A stretch of 64,000 nucleotides of DNA from Teichococcus aerophilus (GTDB lineage: Bacteria > Pseudomonadota > Alphaproteobacteria > Acetobacterales > Acetobacteraceae): assembly GCF_014490485.1 (NCBI RefSeq), contig NZ_JACTVA010000010.1, positions 62,001-126,000 of the forward strand, read 5' to 3'. The translations under genes and the position numbers were made by a program. This document shows, piece after piece, positions 8,544 to 17,265 of the stretch; the first letter of the stretch is position 1, and each line of letters begins with the position of its first letter. Under the pieces are notes generated by a model, which saw only the letters and a list, made by a program, of their open reading frames with translations, was not told the DNA's origin and did not search any database.

Positions 8544-9185
8544 ATGGCGAGCGTGAGTTTCAGCCGGCCGCCGGAGACCTGGCTGGGGGATGCGCAGCGG
8601 CGGTTGCTGCTGGTGTTGATGCTGGCCGCGGCGGCGCTGGGGCTGGTGGGCTGGCTGATGCCGCCGAACGGCCTGCTCTACTGGGTGGCGCTGGTGGCCG
8701 CGCCCTCGGTGGCGGCGGTGCTGGGCTATGTGGCCGGTGGGATGCCGGCGGCGCGGCGGCTGGACCGGTTGCTGATGGGGGGCGCGCAAGCCGGGCGGGA
8801 GGGCGGCTGGACGCCCGCCCACCCTGCCCTGCTGCCGGCCGAGGCGCGGGAGGCCCTGGAACGCGCCGTGGTGCCGGCCCTGCTGGCGCAACTGACCAGC
8901 GCGGCGCGCCGGGCGCCCGCGCAGGCGGAGCCGCTGCAGGCGCTGCTGGCCAGCGCGCGGGCGGTGATGCGGCAGCCGCAGCCGCCCGCCGAGGCGACAC
9001 GTCTGCTGGCCGAGTACCTGCCTGGCATGATCGTCAGCCTGGGCCATGGCCGGCGGCGGGACGGCGTGGCCGAGGCCTGCGCGTTGCTGGAAGGCGCGCT
9101 GCGCGGCCAGCCGGCGCCGGGGCTGGTGGAGCGGATGGGTCGCCTGTTGCCGGCGGCGCCGGCCGGCGGGCAGGCGCGGCCATGA
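8544..9185 (+). CDS. Membrane protein of unknown function in the ATP-grasp operon
   Basis: 213 residues from the ATG at 8544, 3 bp after the DUF1190 gene. Two adjacent transmembrane helices are visible near the N-terminus (LLLVLMLAAAALGLVGWLM and GLLYWVALVAAPSVAAVLGYVAGG). A cytoplasmic alpha-helical domain of about 130 residues, rich in Ala, Leu and Arg, follows. I recognise no family. Its stop overlaps the next start (ATGATG, 9182-9187), so it is translationally coupled. Position and membrane anchor suggest a part of the same envelope process as the ligases; that is inference only. Confidence 0.7.
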   Translation: MASVSFSRPPETWLGDAQRRLLLVLMLAAAALGLVGWLMPPNGLLYWVALVAAPSVAAVLGYVAGGMPAARRLDRLLMGGAQAGREGGWTPAHPALLPAEAREALERAVVPALLAQLTSAARRAPAQAEPLQALLASARAVMRQPQPPAEATRLLAEYLPGMIVSLGHGRRRDGVAEACALLEGALRGQPAPGLVERMGRLLPAAPAGGQARP

Positions 9186-9475
9186 TGCACCGGGAACTGA
9201 ATGGCGCGGCGCTGGCGCTGCTGGCGGGTGCCGTGGCGCTGTTCTGCGCCGGCCTGACCTTCGCCGTCTCGAACTGGGATGAGGCGGTGACGGACCGCGC
9301 CTATGTGGAAGCGGCACGCCGGGCGGTGGAGGCCGAGCGCAACGGCACCCTGGCCGCCGAGGAAGGCAGCATGCGCATGTGGGTGCCGCAGGACTACGCC
9401 TTGCCCTCGCCCGGTTTCCGGCTGCGGGAGGAGCAGCTGAGCCGCTCCAACGGCCCGCTGAAGGGCGCCCGATGA
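9182..9475 (+). CDS. Small single-pass membrane protein of the ATP-grasp operon
   Basis: 97 residues from the ATG at 9182, overlapping the previous gene by 4 bp (a second ATG at 9185 is possible). One N-terminal transmembrane helix (GAALALLAGAVALFCAGLTFAV) is followed by a polar helical region with YVEAARRAVEAERNGTLAAEEGSMRMWVPQDY. No family is recognised. ATGA overlaps at both ends place it firmly inside the operon. Confidence 0.65.
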   Translation: MMHRELNGAALALLAGAVALFCAGLTFAVSNWDEAVTDRAYVEAARRAVEAERNGTLAAEEGSMRMWVPQDYALPSPGFRLREEQLSRSNGPLKGAR

Positions 9476-10044
9476 TCACTACCCTGTTGCTGGTGCTGGG
9501 CATCGTGCTGGTGGGCTATGGCCTGTGGCGGGCCCGCCGCGTCGGCGGTGCCGACCCGGTGCGGGACCCGGAGACCCGGCTGCGGATTGCCGTGCCGCCG
9601 CGCCGGGACCTGCCGATGCTGACGCTGGAGTATCGCGGCCAGGTGCAGTTCGGCCCCGTGCAGGCGCGCTGGACCGCGCCGCCCGAGGCCGCGATGGCCT
9701 GCGGCAACCCGGACCGCGACCCGGCCCTGCCCGGCGGCGACGTGCCGGCCGGACGCTACCGTGTGCTGGAGGCTGTGGACCTGTCCGATGCGGCGGACCC
9801 GCTGCGCGACGCCTTCGGCACGCTGGCGCTGGTGCTGCGGCCGGAAGCCGGGGGGCGCGACGTGCTGCTGCACGGGCAACGCCGGCAGATCCGGCATGCC
9901 CCCGGGGGCGTCGCCGTGCTCAGCCGGGTGCTGGATGCGCTGGTGGAGCAGTTGGGCGACCCGCGCGGGCTGCGGGTGGAGATCGAACGCCGCAGCATCC
10001 GGCGGCGGGGCTGGGGCGGCACGGGGCGGGAGATACGGGGTTAG
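9472..10044 (+). CDS. Membrane-anchored protein of unknown function, last gene of the ATP-grasp operon
   Basis: 190 residues from the ATG at 9472, overlapping the previous stop by 4 bp. A single N-terminal transmembrane helix (TTLLLVLGIVLVGYGLWRARR) is followed by an Arg- and Asp-rich soluble domain. The domain contains a segment that reads like a beta-rich fold (LTLEYRGQVQFGPV, GRYRVLEAVDLSDAADPLRDAFGTLALVLRP, DVLLHGQRRQIRHAPGGVAVL). No family is recognised. The seven-gene operon ends here, with no clear terminator before the convergent msrC gene. Confidence 0.7.
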   Translation: MITTLLLVLGIVLVGYGLWRARRVGGADPVRDPETRLRIAVPPRRDLPMLTLEYRGQVQFGPVQARWTAPPEAAMACGNPDRDPALPGGDVPAGRYRVLEAVDLSDAADPLRDAFGTLALVLRPEAGGRDVLLHGQRRQIRHAPGGVAVLSRVLDALVEQLGDPRGLRVEIERRSIRRRGWGGTGREIRG

Positions 10045-10109
10045 AGGGCGGCCGCCCTGGGAAGTGCGGGGCGATCTTTGGGCAGGGCGACGCTGGGCTG
10101 AGTGGGCGA

Positions 10110-10610
10110 TCAGCCGGGGAGCGGGTCGCTGGCGGCGATGTAGAGCGCGGCGATGCGCTCGATGCCCAGGCGGTCGGCTTCGGTGAAGCGGCCGGGGATG
10201 GGGCTGTCCAGGTCGATGACGCCGATCACCTGGCCATCCCGCAGCAGCGGCACCACCAGTTCGGAGCGTGAGGCGGCGTCGCAGGCGATGTGGCCGGGGA
10301 AGGCGTGCACGTCCTCCACCAGGACCGAGCTGCCGCGCTGCGCGGCGGTGCCGCAGACGCCGCGGCCGCTGGCGATGCGGACACAGGCTGGCTTGCCCTG
10401 GAACGGGCCCAGCACCAGTTCCCCGCCCGGGCGCAGGAAGTAGAAGCCGGCCCAGTTGAGGTCCGGCAGCAACTGGAACAGCAGGGCCGAGGTGTTGGCG
10501 GCGTTGGCGATGGCATCGCGCTCGCCATGCAGCAGGGCGGCCAGGGATTCGGCGATCTCGGCATGCAAGGCGGCCGGGTCGGTGGCGGTGATGGTCGGGG
10601 CTTCGAACAT
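10110..10610 (-). CDS. msrC: Free methionine-(R)-sulfoxide reductase (GAF domain)
   Basis: 166 residues from the ATG at 10610. A single GAF domain covers nearly the whole protein (LPDLNWAGFYFLRPGGELVLGPFQG, CGTAA, RSELVVPLLRDGQVIGVIDLDS). Three cysteines fall at residues 76, 86 and 110. The 10 and 24 residue spacing equals that of Cys84, Cys94 and Cys118 in E. coli MsrC, where they form the redox relay. The enzyme reduces free L-Met-(R)-sulfoxide in the cytosol and protects the methionine pool from oxidation. It is monocistronic. Confidence 0.9.
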   Translation of the reverse strand: MFEAPTITATDPAALHAEIAESLAALLHGERDAIANAANTSALLFQLLPDLNWAGFYFLRPGGELVLGPFQGKPACVRIASGRGVCGTAAQRGSSVLVEDVHAFPGHIACDAASRSELVVPLLRDGQVIGVIDLDSPIPGRFTEADRLGIERIAALYIAASDPLPG

Positions 10611-10883
10611 GGCGGTAGTCCCTTCGGCAATCCCGGCTTGAGCGGGGCGGCGTGGGCCGTGCGATGGCGGCTCTATAGCGCGTGGCACGTGCGGACGCAG
10701 GGCCAAGCTATCGCCAGGAAGTTGAATGTTGCCAATGTCATAGCGCGGGGTGTGGCAGGAATACATCTTGGGGTAGCTTTTCTTACAAAGGCGCTAAACC
10801 TGTAATTGCATTGAGCGAAAACATGTTACTTTCTCGTACGGTCACAAAGGCCCTGAGCAGGCCCGTAGGGAAAGCCGAAAACC

Positions 10884-13709
10884 ATGGCGCCATTCGTGCA
10901 GTTTCGCGTCACCGCAGACTGGGGGGACGGCTTCAACGGGGAGATCACCCTGTTCGCCGGGGATGACCCGCTGCGGAACTGGTCCCTCGGCTTCCTGGCG
11001 CCGTTCACCATCGACGCGATGTGGACCAGCGGGTCGATCACCTCGGTGCAGGATGGGTTGATCACCGTCTCGGGCGCCGAGTGGAATGCCAATGTCGCGG
11101 CGGGAAAGTCCGCCACCTTCGGCTTCACCGCGGCGCGCGGCGATAGCGGCACGGATATGCCGACCGCCTTCCTCCTGGATGGCGCGCCGGTGGCGGCGCC
11201 CAGCCTCTCGGTCGGCGACGTGACGGTCAGCGAGGCGCTGCACAGCCTGACCTTCACGGTGACGCTGTCCTCCGCCTCCTCCCTCCCCGTCTCAGTAGAT
11301 TGGGGCACGGCGGATGGCTCGGCCACGGCGGGCGCGGATTACGTGGGCGGCGGCGGCAAGCTGGTGTTCGCGCCGGGCCAGACCAGCCAGACCGTGACGA
11401 TCGGCCTGCTGCCCGACGCGGTGCATGAGGGGCGGGAGACCTTCGCCCTCAACCTCTCCAACGTCTCCGGCGCCAGCATCAACGACGGGCACGCGGTGGC
11501 GACCATCCTGGATGACGACGACGCGCCGAATAACGGGGCGGTCGGTGCCATCTCCACCCAGGGCAACCAGTTCGTCGACGCGAACGGGGATAATGTCCGC
11601 ATCGGCGCGATCAACTGGTACGGCATGGAGACGACGCGCTTCGCCCCGGACGGGCTGGACCAGCGCAACTGGATGGACATGATGGACCAGATGGTCGGGC
11701 TGGGCTTCAACGCCATCCGCCTGCCCTTCTCCAGCCAGGCGCTGGCGGGCCATGACCTGCCGACCAACATCAACTACCAGCTGAACCCGGACCTGGTGGG
11801 GCTGACCGCCAGCGGCATCATGGACAAGATCGTCGGCTATGCCGGCGAGATCGGCATGCGGGTGCTGCTGGACCGGCACCGTGGCGAGGCCGGCGACGGG
11901 CCGAACGACAACGGCCTGTGGTACGACGCCACCTATACCGAGCAGGCCTGGATCGACGACTGGACGATGCTGGCCACGCGCTATGCCGGCAACCCGACTG
12001 TCCTGGGCGCCGACCTTTCCAACGAGCCGCATGCCGGCACCTGGGGCGATGGCAGCGCGACCGACTGGCGGGCGGCGGCGGAGCGCGCCGGCAACGCCAT
12101 CCTGGCCGCGAACCCGGACTGGTTGATCGTCGTCGAGGGCACTGGCTGGTACGACGGCGAGGGCTATTGGTGGGGCGGCAACCTGATGGGGGCGACGGAG
12201 CACCCGGTGCGGCTGAACGTGCCGAACCGGCTGGTATACTCGGCGCACGACTACCCGCCATCGCTGTTCCCGCAGAGCTTCTTCAACGACCCCAACTTCC
12301 CCAATAACATGCCGGCGCTGTTCGAGAAGATGTGGGGGCACGTCTTCACCTCCGGCACCGCGCCGGTGCTGCTGGGCGAGTTCGGCAGCGGCATGACCGA
12401 CGCCAAGGACGTGGCGTGGATGCAGCAGCTGGTCGCCTACCTGAACGGCGACTTCAACGTGGACGGAACGAACGACCTGGCACCGGGGAAGGAAGGGATC
12501 TCCTGGGGCTACTGGGCCTGGAACACCAATGAGGGCGCCAGCACCGGTATCCTGGACACCGACTGGAGGACGCCTGTCGAATCCAAGATGGATGCCTTGC
12601 AGACGCTGCTGGCGCAGCGCTTCCCCAGCTACGTCGCCGGGGAGCCTACCGAAGTGATGGGGCACGCACCTGCGCCTGCGGTGGACACCGCACCGGCGCT
12701 GAAGGTGGAGGCGGGCGAGAGCGTGGCGGAGCTGCCCGCCACCCCTGCCGCCGGCCTGACGGAAATGGTGCCGGGTCCGGCGGGGACGCACGAGGTGCTG
12801 CTGCAGGGCAATGCGGCCGGGGCGATCTCGCTCGGCGTGGCGCTGGGTGATGTCAGCCTGACGCGTGCGGCGGATGGACATGTCAGCGGCATGCTGTGGA
12901 ACGACGCGGCCGGGGCGCATGCGGCGCGCTTCCTGAATGCCGGGCATGTCGACTTCCTGGATGGCGGCATCACCTTCCATGCCGGTTCCAGCGTCGCGGC
13001 GGTGGAAGGGCTGTACCACGCGTTGCTGGGGCGGGATGGCGACGTGGTCGGCCGCAGCTTCTGGACCGCGGCGGTGGAGGATGGCTTCAGCCTGCGCGAC
13101 GTGGCGGACAGCATGCTCGCTTCGGCCGAGGCGCATGGTGCCAGCGGGGCGCATTCCAACGACGCCTTCCTGGGCCGGCTGTATGAGAGCGTGCTGTTCC
13201 GCGCCGCCGATGCCGGTGGGCTGGCCTTCTGGCGTGATGCGCTGGCGCATGGGGAGAGCCGGGCCGATGTCGCGGCCAGCTTCGTAGCCTCGGCCGAGGC
13301 GCGGCAGGACCCGGGCGGCGTGGCCGCCGCCGGGCTGCTGACGGTGGACCCGGATGCGGCCTGGATCGGCTTCAGCTTCGCGGCGCTGCACGGCCGGCAG
13401 GTGGCGGCGGGCGAGTTGGCCAGCCTGCTGGGGCAGGCGGATGCCGTCGGGCGGAGCGGGCTGCTGGCCAGCATCATGCAGGGCAGCGAGTATGCCAGCT
13501 TCCTGGGGGCGAAGGACGCCGCCGGGTTCATCCAGGGGCTGTACGAGGGGGTACTGCACCGGCCGGCCGATGCGGGCGGGCAAGCCTTCTTCACCGCCGC
13601 CCTGGCTTCGGGAACCACGCGGCAGGATGTGGCGGCTTCCTTCCTGGCGTCCCAGGAAGCGCAGCCTTACTACCACGCCTATGCCGGGCATGGCGTGGAC
13701 CTGCTGTAG
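10884..13709 (+). CDS. Multidomain GH5 endoglucanase-like protein: CBM2-like, Calx-beta, GH5, DUF4214 repeats
   Basis: 941 residues. About 1-105: a CBM2-like cellulose-binding domain (WGDGFNGEITL, DDPLRNWSLGFLAPF, SGAEWNANVAAGKSATFGF). About 106-212: a Calx-beta domain ending VATILDDDD. About 215-590: a GH5-type (beta/alpha)8 domain with the acid/base Glu381 in LSNEPH and the nucleophile Glu499 in LLGEFGS. About 700-930: three DUF4214 modules (LYxxLLxRxxDxxGxxFW type). There is no N-terminal signal peptide. Calx-beta and DUF4214 are common in proteins exported by type I secretion, so that route is inferred. Beta-1,4-glucan hydrolysis is the likely activity. It is monocistronic. Confidence 0.88.
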   Translation: MAPFVQFRVTADWGDGFNGEITLFAGDDPLRNWSLGFLAPFTIDAMWTSGSITSVQDGLITVSGAEWNANVAAGKSATFGFTAARGDSGTDMPTAFLLDGAPVAAPSLSVGDVTVSEALHSLTFTVTLSSASSLPVSVDWGTADGSATAGADYVGGGGKLVFAPGQTSQTVTIGLLPDAVHEGRETFALNLSNVSGASINDGHAVATILDDDDAPNNGAVGAISTQGNQFVDANGDNVRIGAINWYGMETTRFAPDGLDQRNWMDMMDQMVGLGFNAIRLPFSSQALAGHDLPTNINYQLNPDLVGLTASGIMDKIVGYAGEIGMRVLLDRHRGEAGDGPNDNGLWYDATYTEQAWIDDWTMLATRYAGNPTVLGADLSNEPHAGTWGDGSATDWRAAAERAGNAILAANPDWLIVVEGTGWYDGEGYWWGGNLMGATEHPVRLNVPNRLVYSAHDYPPSLFPQSFFNDPNFPNNMPALFEKMWGHVFTSGTAPVLLGEFGSGMTDAKDVAWMQQLVAYLNGDFNVDGTNDLAPGKEGISWGYWAWNTNEGASTGILDTDWRTPVESKMDALQTLLAQRFPSYVAGEPTEVMGHAPAPAVDTAPALKVEAGESVAELPATPAAGLTEMVPGPAGTHEVLLQGNAAGAISLGVALGDVSLTRAADGHVSGMLWNDAAGAHAARFLNAGHVDFLDGGITFHAGSSVAAVEGLYHALLGRDGDVVGRSFWTAAVEDGFSLRDVADSMLASAEAHGASGAHSNDAFLGRLYESVLFRAADAGGLAFWRDALAHGESRADVAASFVASAEARQDPGGVAAAGLLTVDPDAAWIGFSFAALHGRQVAAGELASLLGQADAVGRSGLLASIMQGSEYASFLGAKDAAGFIQGLYEGVLHRPADAGGQAFFTAALASGTTRQDVAASFLASQEAQPYYHAYAGHGVDLL

Positions 13710-13754
13710 TTTACTGAACTTGTAGTCGGTCTAAGCGAAGATCGTGATCAGGTA

Positions 13755-14507
13755 TCAGGCGGCCAGACCGCCATCCACCAGCAGCTCGGCGCCGTTGACA
13801 TAGGCGGCGGCGGGCGAGCAGAGGAACACGGCGGCGGCGGCGACATCCTCCGCCCGGCCCAGGCGGCCGGCGGGGATGCGGGCCTCCACCGCCTGCCGGT
13901 AGGCGGGGTCCGCCAAGGCGGCGGCGTTGCCTTCGGTGGCGATGGCGCCGGGGCAGAGGATGTTGACGGTCAGACCCTGCCCGCCCAGTTGGCGCGCCAG
14001 GTTGCGGCCCAGATTGCCGATGGCGGCCTTGCTGGCGGCATAGGCCAGCTGGTGCGGGTTGGGGCGCCATTGCTGCACGCTGCCCAGCAGCAGTACCCTG
14101 CCCTGCCCGCCCTGCCGCAACCCCGGCAGCGCCGCGCGCACCAGCAACAGGCTGGCGCGTACATTCACCGCCCAGTGCAGGTCGGCCCCCAGCGGATCGA
14201 TCGCTTCCAGTGCCACGCGCTGTTCGAAGGCGGCGTTGCAGACCAGCAGGTCCGGCGCGCCGCCGAGTGCCGTGGCGACAGCCTGCACCAAGCGGGCCGG
14301 GGCGAGCGGGTCCGCCAGATCAGCCGGCAATGCAGCGCGGGCGCCGATAGCGGCGGCGGTGGCCTGCGCTTCGTCCGCGTCATGCGCCCCTTCATGCGAG
14401 ATGGCGACGCCGGCGCCGGCTGCCGCCAGGGCGGCGGCAATGGCCTTGCCGAGGCCACGGCGGCCGCCGGTGACCAGGGCGCGGCGGCCGGTCAGGTCGA
14501 GATGCAT
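13755..14507 (-). CDS. Short-chain dehydrogenase/reductase (SDR), NAD(P)-dependent
   Basis: 250 residues, the classical SDR length. The nucleotide-binding motif TGGRRGLG is at residues 14-21, the NAA motif is at LVCNAAFE, the Ser is in LLLGSVQQW and the catalytic YxxxK is YAASK. The C-terminal AELLVDGGLAA is typical of the FabG-like subgroup. The substrate is unknown; the fold also occurs in sugar, ketone and acyl reductases. It starts at the ATG at 14507, reads away from the binding-protein gene upstream, and is not tightly linked to a pathway. Confidence 0.88.
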   Translation of the reverse strand: MHLDLTGRRALVTGGRRGLGKAIAAALAAAGAGVAISHEGAHDADEAQATAAAIGARAALPADLADPLAPARLVQAVATALGGAPDLLVCNAAFEQRVALEAIDPLGADLHWAVNVRASLLLVRAALPGLRQGGQGRVLLLGSVQQWRPNPHQLAYAASKAAIGNLGRNLARQLGGQGLTVNILCPGAIATEGNAAALADPAYRQAVEARIPAGRLGRAEDVAAAAVFLCSPAAAYVNGAELLVDGGLAA

Positions 14508-14633
14508 CGGGGCGCCTTTGGTGCGTTCGGGTGTGGGGCGGGCATGGCGGTTCTCATCCGGGGTGGCGATTGTTCGTCGGGATGGGCGGCGTTGTGGAGT
14601 TCATTGGGCCTGGATAGGGACTGGGAGGTGGGA

Positions 14634-14690
14634 GGCAGGCCGGGAAAGGAGTTCCCCGGGCCCCTTCTTTTGTTTTTGGGTTTACCGGGT
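14634..14690 (+). repeat. Dispersed hairpin/T-tract repeat, copy D
   Basis: AGGCCGGGAAAGGAGTTCCC, then CGGGCCCCTTC and a T-rich run with TTTTTGGG. One core base differs from the other copies (GGGAAAGG against GGGGAAGG). It is the only copy not directly behind a gene 3' end in terminator orientation. Confidence 0.7.
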
Positions 14691-14967
14691 GTGGTGGTGG
14701 TGAAGGGTGCTTGGTGAGGAACGGCGTGGAGCGGCCATGGATGTCGACGATGGACAGCGCGCCATGCATAGCGATTCTGAAAGATGAATGTGGGCAGCGC
14801 GGCAGGAGGAAGCTCTGCGGCCGGATGGCCGCAACGGATGCGATTTTGAACACCGACATGCGCGTGCGGAGCACGGCAGAGGCCTTCGTTTGACCAGGTG
14901 ACTGGCGTGCGGCGCGGGCGATCACATCCGGAAGCCATCAGGGCGTATTGAGCAGTCCCTGAACGAT

Positions 14968-15025
14968 CCAAAAACCCGCAGAAAAAGAAGGGGTCCAGGG
15001 GAATTCCTTCCCCTGGCCTTTCCCT
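14968..15025 (-). repeat. Dispersed hairpin/T-tract repeat, copy E
   Basis: The core GGGGAATTCCTTCCCC is at 14998-15013. On the minus strand it is an 8-bp stem with a GGAA loop, then ACCCCTTCTTTTTCTGCGGG. It begins 2 bp past the stop of the minus-strand binding-protein gene, the position and orientation of a rho-independent terminator. Confidence 0.75.
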
Positions 15026-15026
15026 C

Positions 15027-16301
15027 TCACGCCGGCAGCAGCGGGCGCACCCGGGTCATCGTGCGTTCCACCGCCTGTTCGGGTGTACTGCGGCCGAGCA
15101 CGGCGGATTGCACTTCCTCGACGAAGATGGCCTCGGCGCGGCTGGCTTCGGCGAAGGCGGGGAATGGGACGCGGGCGCTGGCCAGGGCGGCGGCTTCCAC
15201 CTTGGCGACCGGGTTGGCCTCGGCGAAGGTGGCGTCGGCGTAGGTGGAGAGGCGGACGGGGCCGTTGCCGTTGCGGGCCGCGCCGGTAGTGACGGCGGGC
15301 GAGGACATGGCGCGGATGAAGCTCCACGCCAGGGCCTTGTCCCGCGCGTTGCGGGGGATGGACATGGACCAGAACTCCACCGCCGCCGCCATCTTCAGGC
15401 CGGCGGGCGAGGTGGTGGAGACCGGCATCTCCATCGCCTCGATCTGGCCGGGGAAGCGGGATTGCTCGGCGCGGTTGAGCTGGGCGTGGCGGCTGAAGGG
15501 CAGGATGGCGAAGGCGGCGCGGCCCTGCTGCAGCCAGGTGACCTGGTCCTCGTTGGTGGTGGTGGCGTAGCCGCGTGGCAGGGAGCCGGCTTCGAACATG
15601 CCGCGGATGACGGCGATGGCTTTCACCATCGCATCCGGGTCCGGCAACAGCTTGCGGTCGGGGGTGATGAAGTCGCCGCCGAAGGCGCGGGCGAACATCA
15701 CCGGATAGGCTGCCAGCGCCGCCGTCATCACCATGCCGGTGACAGGCGCGGCGCCGGAGGGGCGGAAGGTGAGTTGCCTGGCCTGATCGACCAGTTCCTC
15801 CAGGCTGCGCGGCGGGGCGGCGATGCCGCGCTGTTCCAGCAGCGCCTTGTTGTAGAACAGGCCGTTGGTGGCGTGGCGCACCGGCACGGCGATGGTGTGG
15901 CCGCCTACGCGCATGGCCTCCCGCAACCCGGGGGCGATGTCTTCCCACTGCTCGATGGGGGCGGAGGCCAGCAGGCTGTCCAGCGGTTCCAGCAGGTTGC
16001 CGACTTCCGGGGTGGCGCGGCTGTTCAGCAGGTAGCCGATGCCGAAATCGGTGGCGGGCAGGCTGGCCTCGCGCAGCAGGCGGTCCTGCAGCGGGGCGAT
16101 ATCCGCCGTGGTCCAGGACAGTTCGGCATTCTGCTGGCGGCGCCAGTCGGCGGTCAGGTCCCCCGCAGCGCCTTGGGTAAGCACCTGCTGATGCACGCGG
16201 TGGGAGAGGATGTCGAGCCGCCGGGCCTGGGCACGGGCCAGGGAGGGCGCGGCGAGCAGGGCGGCGGTGGTGCCGAGTATGGCACGGCGGGTCAGGCGCA
16301 T
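15027..16301 (-). CDS. Carbohydrate-type ABC transporter extracellular binding protein, copy 1
   Basis: 424 residues from the ATG at 16301, with GGAGAAAG just upstream; an ATG 15 bp further upstream overlaps that site. The N-terminus MRLTRRAILGTTAALLAAPS with LARAQ has a twin-arginine-like TRR motif and a signal cleavage site. The mature protein has family-1 solute-binding features: TTADIAPLQDRLLREAS, GLFYNKALLEQRGI with PPRSLEELV, and FARAFGGDFITPD. It is a paralogue of the protein at 21410; both start with LxxxSHRVHQ and end RxxPLLP. It is the last gene of a minus-strand unit with two permeases. Periplasmic sugar or polyol capture is expected; the ligand is unknown. Confidence 0.85.
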   Translation of the reverse strand: MRLTRRAILGTTAALLAAPSLARAQARRLDILSHRVHQQVLTQGAAGDLTADWRRQQNAELSWTTADIAPLQDRLLREASLPATDFGIGYLLNSRATPEVGNLLEPLDSLLASAPIEQWEDIAPGLREAMRVGGHTIAVPVRHATNGLFYNKALLEQRGIAAPPRSLEELVDQARQLTFRPSGAAPVTGMVMTAALAAYPVMFARAFGGDFITPDRKLLPDPDAMVKAIAVIRGMFEAGSLPRGYATTTNEDQVTWLQQGRAAFAILPFSRHAQLNRAEQSRFPGQIEAMEMPVSTTSPAGLKMAAAVEFWSMSIPRNARDKALAWSFIRAMSSPAVTTGAARNGNGPVRLSTYADATFAEANPVAKVEAAALASARVPFPAFAEASRAEAIFVEEVQSAVLGRSTPEQAVERTMTRVRPLLPA

Positions 16302-16422
16302 CGGGTCTTTCTCCATTCCTCGGCGGGCCGGTTGACCGGTCCTCATTATGTCGGGGCGTGATCGTCGCGGGGCGTACAGTCAGACGTTCGCCAGGGCGTG
16401 CCCATGGCGGGCACGCCCTGGT

Positions 16423-17265
16423 TCAGCCTTTGGTGGCGCCGGCGGTGAGGCCGGCCACCAGGTATTTCTGCGTGATCCAGACGAAGAGCAGCACGGGCAG
16501 CAACTGCACCGTGGCGGCGGCGAACAGCGTGCCCCACTCGACGCCGTCGAAGCTGCCCACCACCTCGGCCAGGACCAGCGGCGCGGTCTTGGCGCGGGTG
16601 GAGGTGAAGACGAAGGCGAAGAGGAATTCGTTCCAGGCATAGACGGCGACGAAGACGGCGACAGCCATCATGCCCTGCGCCGCCAGCGGCATGATGATGC
16701 GCCAGAGCGTCGTCAGGCGGCCGGCGCCGTCCACCGCCGCGGCCTCGTCCATCTCCTTCGGGATCTGGTCGATGAAGGCGCGCATGACGAAGCTGCCGAG
16801 CGAGACGAAGAAGGTGGCGTAGAGCACCGCCAGCAGCACATGCGTATCCTGCAGCCCCAGCGCGTTGGCGACGGGGAAGAGTGGCAGGGTGGTGACGATG
16901 GGCGGGATCAGCCGCACCACGATCAGCAGGAAGGCGGAGCCGGCCAGCCAGCGCGCGCGGAAGCGGGAATAGGCGTAGCCGGCGAGCAGGCTGGCGAAGA
17001 CGGCGATGACGGTGGCCAGCGCGGTGATGATGACGCTGTTGCCCAATGCCTTGAAGAAATCCGGCCAGTGCTGCCACAGCGAGACATAGTGTTGGAAGGT
17101 TGGCTGGAAGGTCAGGCGCGGCGGCACGGCGAAGATCTCGCCCTCCGGCTTGAAGGAGGAGGAGACGATCAGCGCGATCGGGCCCAACGACCAGAGCAGG
17201 ATGGCCAGCACTGCCAGCAGCTTCAGGGTGCCGAGCAGCAGCTGGCGGGGGAGCGACCTACGCAT
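16423..17265 (-). CDS. Carbohydrate ABC transporter permease (MalG-like)
   Basis: 280 residues. The start is the ATG at 17265, overlapping the upstream permease gene by 8 bp. Six hydrophobic helices are visible. The EAA loop that contacts the ATPase is EMDEAAAVDGAGRLTTLWRI, followed by IMPL. The N-terminal SLGPIALIVSSSFKP and the ending WITQKYLVAGLTAGATKG are typical of MalG/UgpE-type inner permeases. It pairs with the permease at 17258 and the binding protein at 15027. No cognate ATP-binding subunit is encoded in the window, so a shared MsmK/UgpC-type ATPase elsewhere is presumed. Confidence 0.92.
   Translation of the reverse strand: MRRSLPRQLLLGTLKLLAVLAILLWSLGPIALIVSSSFKPEGEIFAVPPRLTFQPTFQHYVSLWQHWPDFFKALGNSVIITALATVIAVFASLLAGYAYSRFRARWLAGSAFLLIVVRLIPPIVTTLPLFPVANALGLQDTHVLLAVLYATFFVSLGSFVMRAFIDQIPKEMDEAAAVDGAGRLTTLWRIIMPLAAQGMMAVAVFVAVYAWNEFLFAFVFTSTRAKTAPLVLAEVVGSFDGVEWGTLFAAATVQLLPVLLFVWITQKYLVAGLTAGATKG

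Larger units (their letters stand above)
14508..15026. other. Gene-free interval containing repeat copies D and E
   Basis: No convincing gene is seen in these 519 bp; short frames on both strands lack family features or good ribosome-binding sites. It holds two inverted copies of the dispersed repeat (14634-14690 forward, 14968-15025 reverse) separated by about 280 bp. This arrangement is like the A/B pair at 1741-1936. Confidence 0.6.

Noticed and set aside
11292-13691. 799-codon minus-strand frame opposite the GH5 gene
   Set aside because: High-G+C shadow frame; the plus strand encodes clear catalytic motifs.
14690-14968. Interval between inverted repeats D and E as a miniature transposable element
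   Set aside because: No target-site duplication or transposase remnant was visible, and the ends are terminator-like hairpins; kept only as a repeat pair.
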